From: Chitinophagaceae bacterium UBA2791
GTDB lineage: Bacteria; Bacteroidota; Bacteroidia; Chitinophagales; Chitinophagaceae
DNA: 8,205 nt
Direction of reading: 5' to 3'
NCBI GenBank assembly: GCA_002352105.1
Contig: DEHV01000017.1
Location: 100,140 to 108,344, forward strand
The position numbers and the translations under genes are program-made. Under the pieces are notes generated by a model. That model saw only the letters and a list, made by a program, of their open reading frames with translations. It was not told the origin of the DNA and did no database searches. Numbering within the stretch: the first letter of the stretch is position 1; every line of letters starts with the position of its first letter. Shown in pieces: positions 6,572 to 8,205 of this stretch.

Positions 6572-8205
6572 AATAGTACAATACAATGCGCGCATCTGGC
6601 GCCATTCAAGATACCAAATAATTTTTTAAAAGCTGAACAGACTATCGGATATTTAGCGGAAGCGCAGAAAGCACAAGAGGCGGTTGGCAGCATAAAAGAC
6701 CCATTCCTTAAAAAGGCCGCTCAGGAAAGGGTTGCTGCCTCACAGAAACGAGCGGACGATATTATACAAGGCCTTATGCCGGTTGCCGCTATTAATATTG
6801 ACGGTATAGGAATAATTGCCGGAGAGACAGAGGCTGCCGCCGCTGTCAATGAAGACATAGCCAAACTTCAACAGGAGGAAAAAGAGGCTGAATTCAAGGT
6901 AAAGAAGGACGAGAAAATTCCCCCGGACGGCGTTTCGTGGCTTCCTGGAAAAGAACAACAGGGAGGCGTGAATGTAACTGAAGGAGAAAATTCGTATATT
7001 AGTGCTGATGAAAACAATCAAAAACCAACAGGAGAAACCGGTTTATCTGACCGAGGCACACAGGAAGAACTCGGAGGCAGCTATGAAAGCAATCTCAGAA
7101 AGGAAATTGCCGCTCGACTTGAAGAAGGCGCAAGAACAGACGCTGAGGAACTCGGTGGACAGAGAAAAATAGACCAAGAAAAAAGGGCCGTTCTTGAAAT
7201 TGCTAAAGAAAGGGATATTTGGGTTGACGACCTTTATTCGTTAGGCTCTCCCCACAAGGGGGGTGGCAACGAAAACACCCTCGCCCTTGGCGATGATGGC
7301 AAGCTTTATAAGAGCAACAACCTATCCAATTCAGAGTATAGCGTATCAAAGCTGATAGAACAGGTTGAAGCGCACAACAAGATATTCCCGGAAACAAGAT
7401 ACGAGATAGTTGGGTTTACGGGCCTTGATAACGGAGAAAAAAGAGCCCCCCATATTGAGGTTGTTTTGAGCCAACCATTTATCCCAGAAGCAGAACAGGC
7501 AACCAGAGAGGAAATATCGGCTCACATGCAGTCTCTCGGATTCGAAAAGGTAAACGAATCCACATATAAAAATGACCAATACACAGTATCGGACCTGCAT
7601 CCAAGAAATGTACTAAAAGACGGGAATGGGGTTATTTATGTCATTGACAATATAATATCTTCCAATGCAACCACAGAAAACGCCAGTACAGGAGATACCA
7701 ACGCAAACCAAGCCAAAAACCTTGGTAGAATACTCTCTGGAGGAAATCAAAGGGATGCCCCTGAAGGAGTGGTCGGAACTGGTAGCGCAAGAGATGATCA
7801 ACAGCCTGAACAATCCGGCCAATCACGGCAAAACAATTTAGATCAAGACGCGACAGCCGAAGACAGTTCTCCTCAATCACAAGAATCCACCACAAGCGAC
7901 GAAGACCGTAAGGCCCAACGCAAAGACTTCTTAAAGAAGTTCGACGACGACATGGGCCTGGTCGATACCCACTACAAAGGCCGCAAAGAACAGCAAGTTA
8001 AAAAACTTGACGCCATTTCTAAACGCCTCCGTGAAGCTAAACAGGAGGGCGTTATTTCCCAACAAGAGTTTGAAGAAAAAACCGATCTGGTAGACAAGAA
8101 ATACGCTTCTATCGGCGGCGCGGTAAGAGAAGCCCCTGTCAGCATCATCGACGAAGGCGACATGGACGAGGACGGAAGACCGACTTCCAAAGAAGCCGCC
8201 AAAAG
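6569..8205 (+). CDS. Polyvalent mobile-element protein with compact kinase-like domain, 3' partial
   Basis: The frame has no stop from the ATG to the window edge: 545 residues plus two bases, so the C-terminus is missing. Residues 20-115 are charged helices (coiled-coil-like), 130-205 a polar linker. Residues about 222-363 resemble the serine/threonine/tyrosine-kinase fold of phage and conjugative-element polyvalent proteins: GGGNEN (231-236) as a glycine-rich loop, K248 in LYKSNNL as the likely ATP-contacting Lys, then HNKIFPETRYEIVGFTG (269-285), DLHPRNVL (342-349) as the catalytic loop with D342 and N347, and VID (D360) in the DFG position. Almost nothing resembling a kinase C-lobe follows. 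Residues 364-445 are an N/Q/S/T-rich linker, 446-515 charged helices. Such proteins usually carry further modules (methyltransferase, protease, primase/helicase) downstream and enter the host with the element's DNA. Family and fold are recognised from motifs, function is inferred. It lies 39 bp from the divergent oxidoreductase gene and has different codon use. Confidence 0.82.
   Translation, partial: MNSTIQCAHLAPFKIPNNFLKAEQTIGYLAEAQKAQEAVGSIKDPFLKKAAQERVAASQKRADDIIQGLMPVAAINIDGIGIIAGETEAAAAVNEDIAKLQQEEKEAEFKVKKDEKIPPDGVSWLPGKEQQGGVNVTEGENSYISADENNQKPTGETGLSDRGTQEELGGSYESNLRKEIAARLEEGARTDAEELGGQRKIDQEKRAVLEIAKERDIWVDDLYSLGSPHKGGGNENTLALGDDGKLYKSNNLSNSEYSVSKLIEQVEAHNKIFPETRYEIVGFTGLDNGEKRAPHIEVVLSQPFIPEAEQATREEISAHMQSLGFEKVNESTYKNDQYTVSDLHPRNVLKDGNGVIYVIDNIISSNATTENASTGDTNANQAKNLGRILSGGNQRDAPEGVVGTGSARDDQQPEQSGQSRQNNLDQDATAEDSSPQSQESTTSDEDRKAQRKDFLKKFDDDMGLVDTHYKGRKEQQVKKLDAISKRLREAKQEGVISQQEFEEKTDLVDKKYASIGGAVREAPVSIIDEGDMDEDGRPTSKEAAK
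6586..6595. repeat. Palindrome ATGCGCGCAT
   Basis: A perfect 10-bp palindrome within the first codons of the polyvalent-protein gene. Its centre lies 30 bp from the centre of the upstream palindrome. Confidence 0.6.
6597..6604. repeat. Palindrome TGGCGCCA
   Basis: A perfect 8-bp palindrome one base after the previous one, with centres 10 bp apart. It may be an operator or recombination half-site, or chance in a GC-rich patch. Confidence 0.5.
7232..7657 (+). other. Kinase-like domain region of the polyvalent protein
   Basis: This segment covers about residues 222-363. All the elements expected of an ATP-binding kinase core are present in order: Gly-rich loop, Lys, Asp-x-x-Pro-x-Asn catalytic loop and a second metal-binding Asp. 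The domain stops almost immediately after the last Asp, leaving no room for the usual activation segment and C-lobe helices. Confidence 0.7.

Noticed and set aside
6549..6572. A 7-codon reading frame (MKGSAQR) whose stop overlaps the ATG at 6569 in an ATGA arrangement, resembling a coupled leader peptide.
   Set aside because: It is too short to distinguish from chance, has no ribosome binding site of its own, and its sequence is explained by the purine-rich site of the following gene.
7613..7895. Minus-strand open frames rich in Leu, Phe and Trp that look like membrane segments.
   Set aside because: They are the reverse complement of a Q/N-rich linker (CAA and AAC codons give TTG and GTT), which creates false hydrophobic frames; the plus-strand frame is open through the whole region with kinase motifs just upstream.

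Overview
This window looks like a chromosomal stretch from a Bacteroidota bacterium, possibly Chitinophagaceae or a relative, that runs into accessory DNA at its right end. The taxonomic guess rests on three things: a PmoA-like/PVC-type cytochrome fusion, a Tat-exported Gfo/Idh/MocA oxidoreductase and a lipoprotein gamma-glutamyltransferase, with mostly weak or absent Shine-Dalgarno sequences. It is an inference from gene content, not from a marker gene.

Layout. Positions 1-3339 (+) hold the 3' part of a very large secreted multidomain protein: the end of a DUF6807 (PmoA-like) domain, a PVC-type dehydrogenase beta-propeller, HEAT-like helical repeats and a C-terminal haem-binding CxxCH domain. 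After a 98-bp gap, 3438-5162 (+) encodes a complete gamma-glutamyltransferase with a lipoprotein signal. A convergent 83-bp gap follows, then 5246-6529 (-), a complete Tat-signal Gfo/Idh/MocA oxidoreductase. Only 39 bp separate its start codon from a divergent, rightward open frame (6569 to the window end) that has no stop codon before the edge. That frame encodes the N-terminal 545 residues of a large modular protein with a compact protein-kinase-like domain of the type found in phage and conjugative-element 'polyvalent proteins'.

How the genes may work together. The first three products all carry, or by family should carry, export signals and would act in the periplasm or at the envelope: a haem-linked dehydrogenase-like protein, an enzyme that breaks down glutathione and other gamma-glutamyl compounds, and a sugar-type oxidoreductase. 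They fit a catabolic, nutrient-scavenging neighbourhood, but nothing in the sequence gives a shared substrate.

The most interesting part is the right end. Codon use shifts, the divergent intergenic gap is too short for two ordinary promoters, and the protein type changes from metabolic to mobile-element. A mobile-element boundary, or an assembly junction, probably lies near 6530-6640. The new gene is itself mosaic: its arginine codons change sharply after about position 7890.
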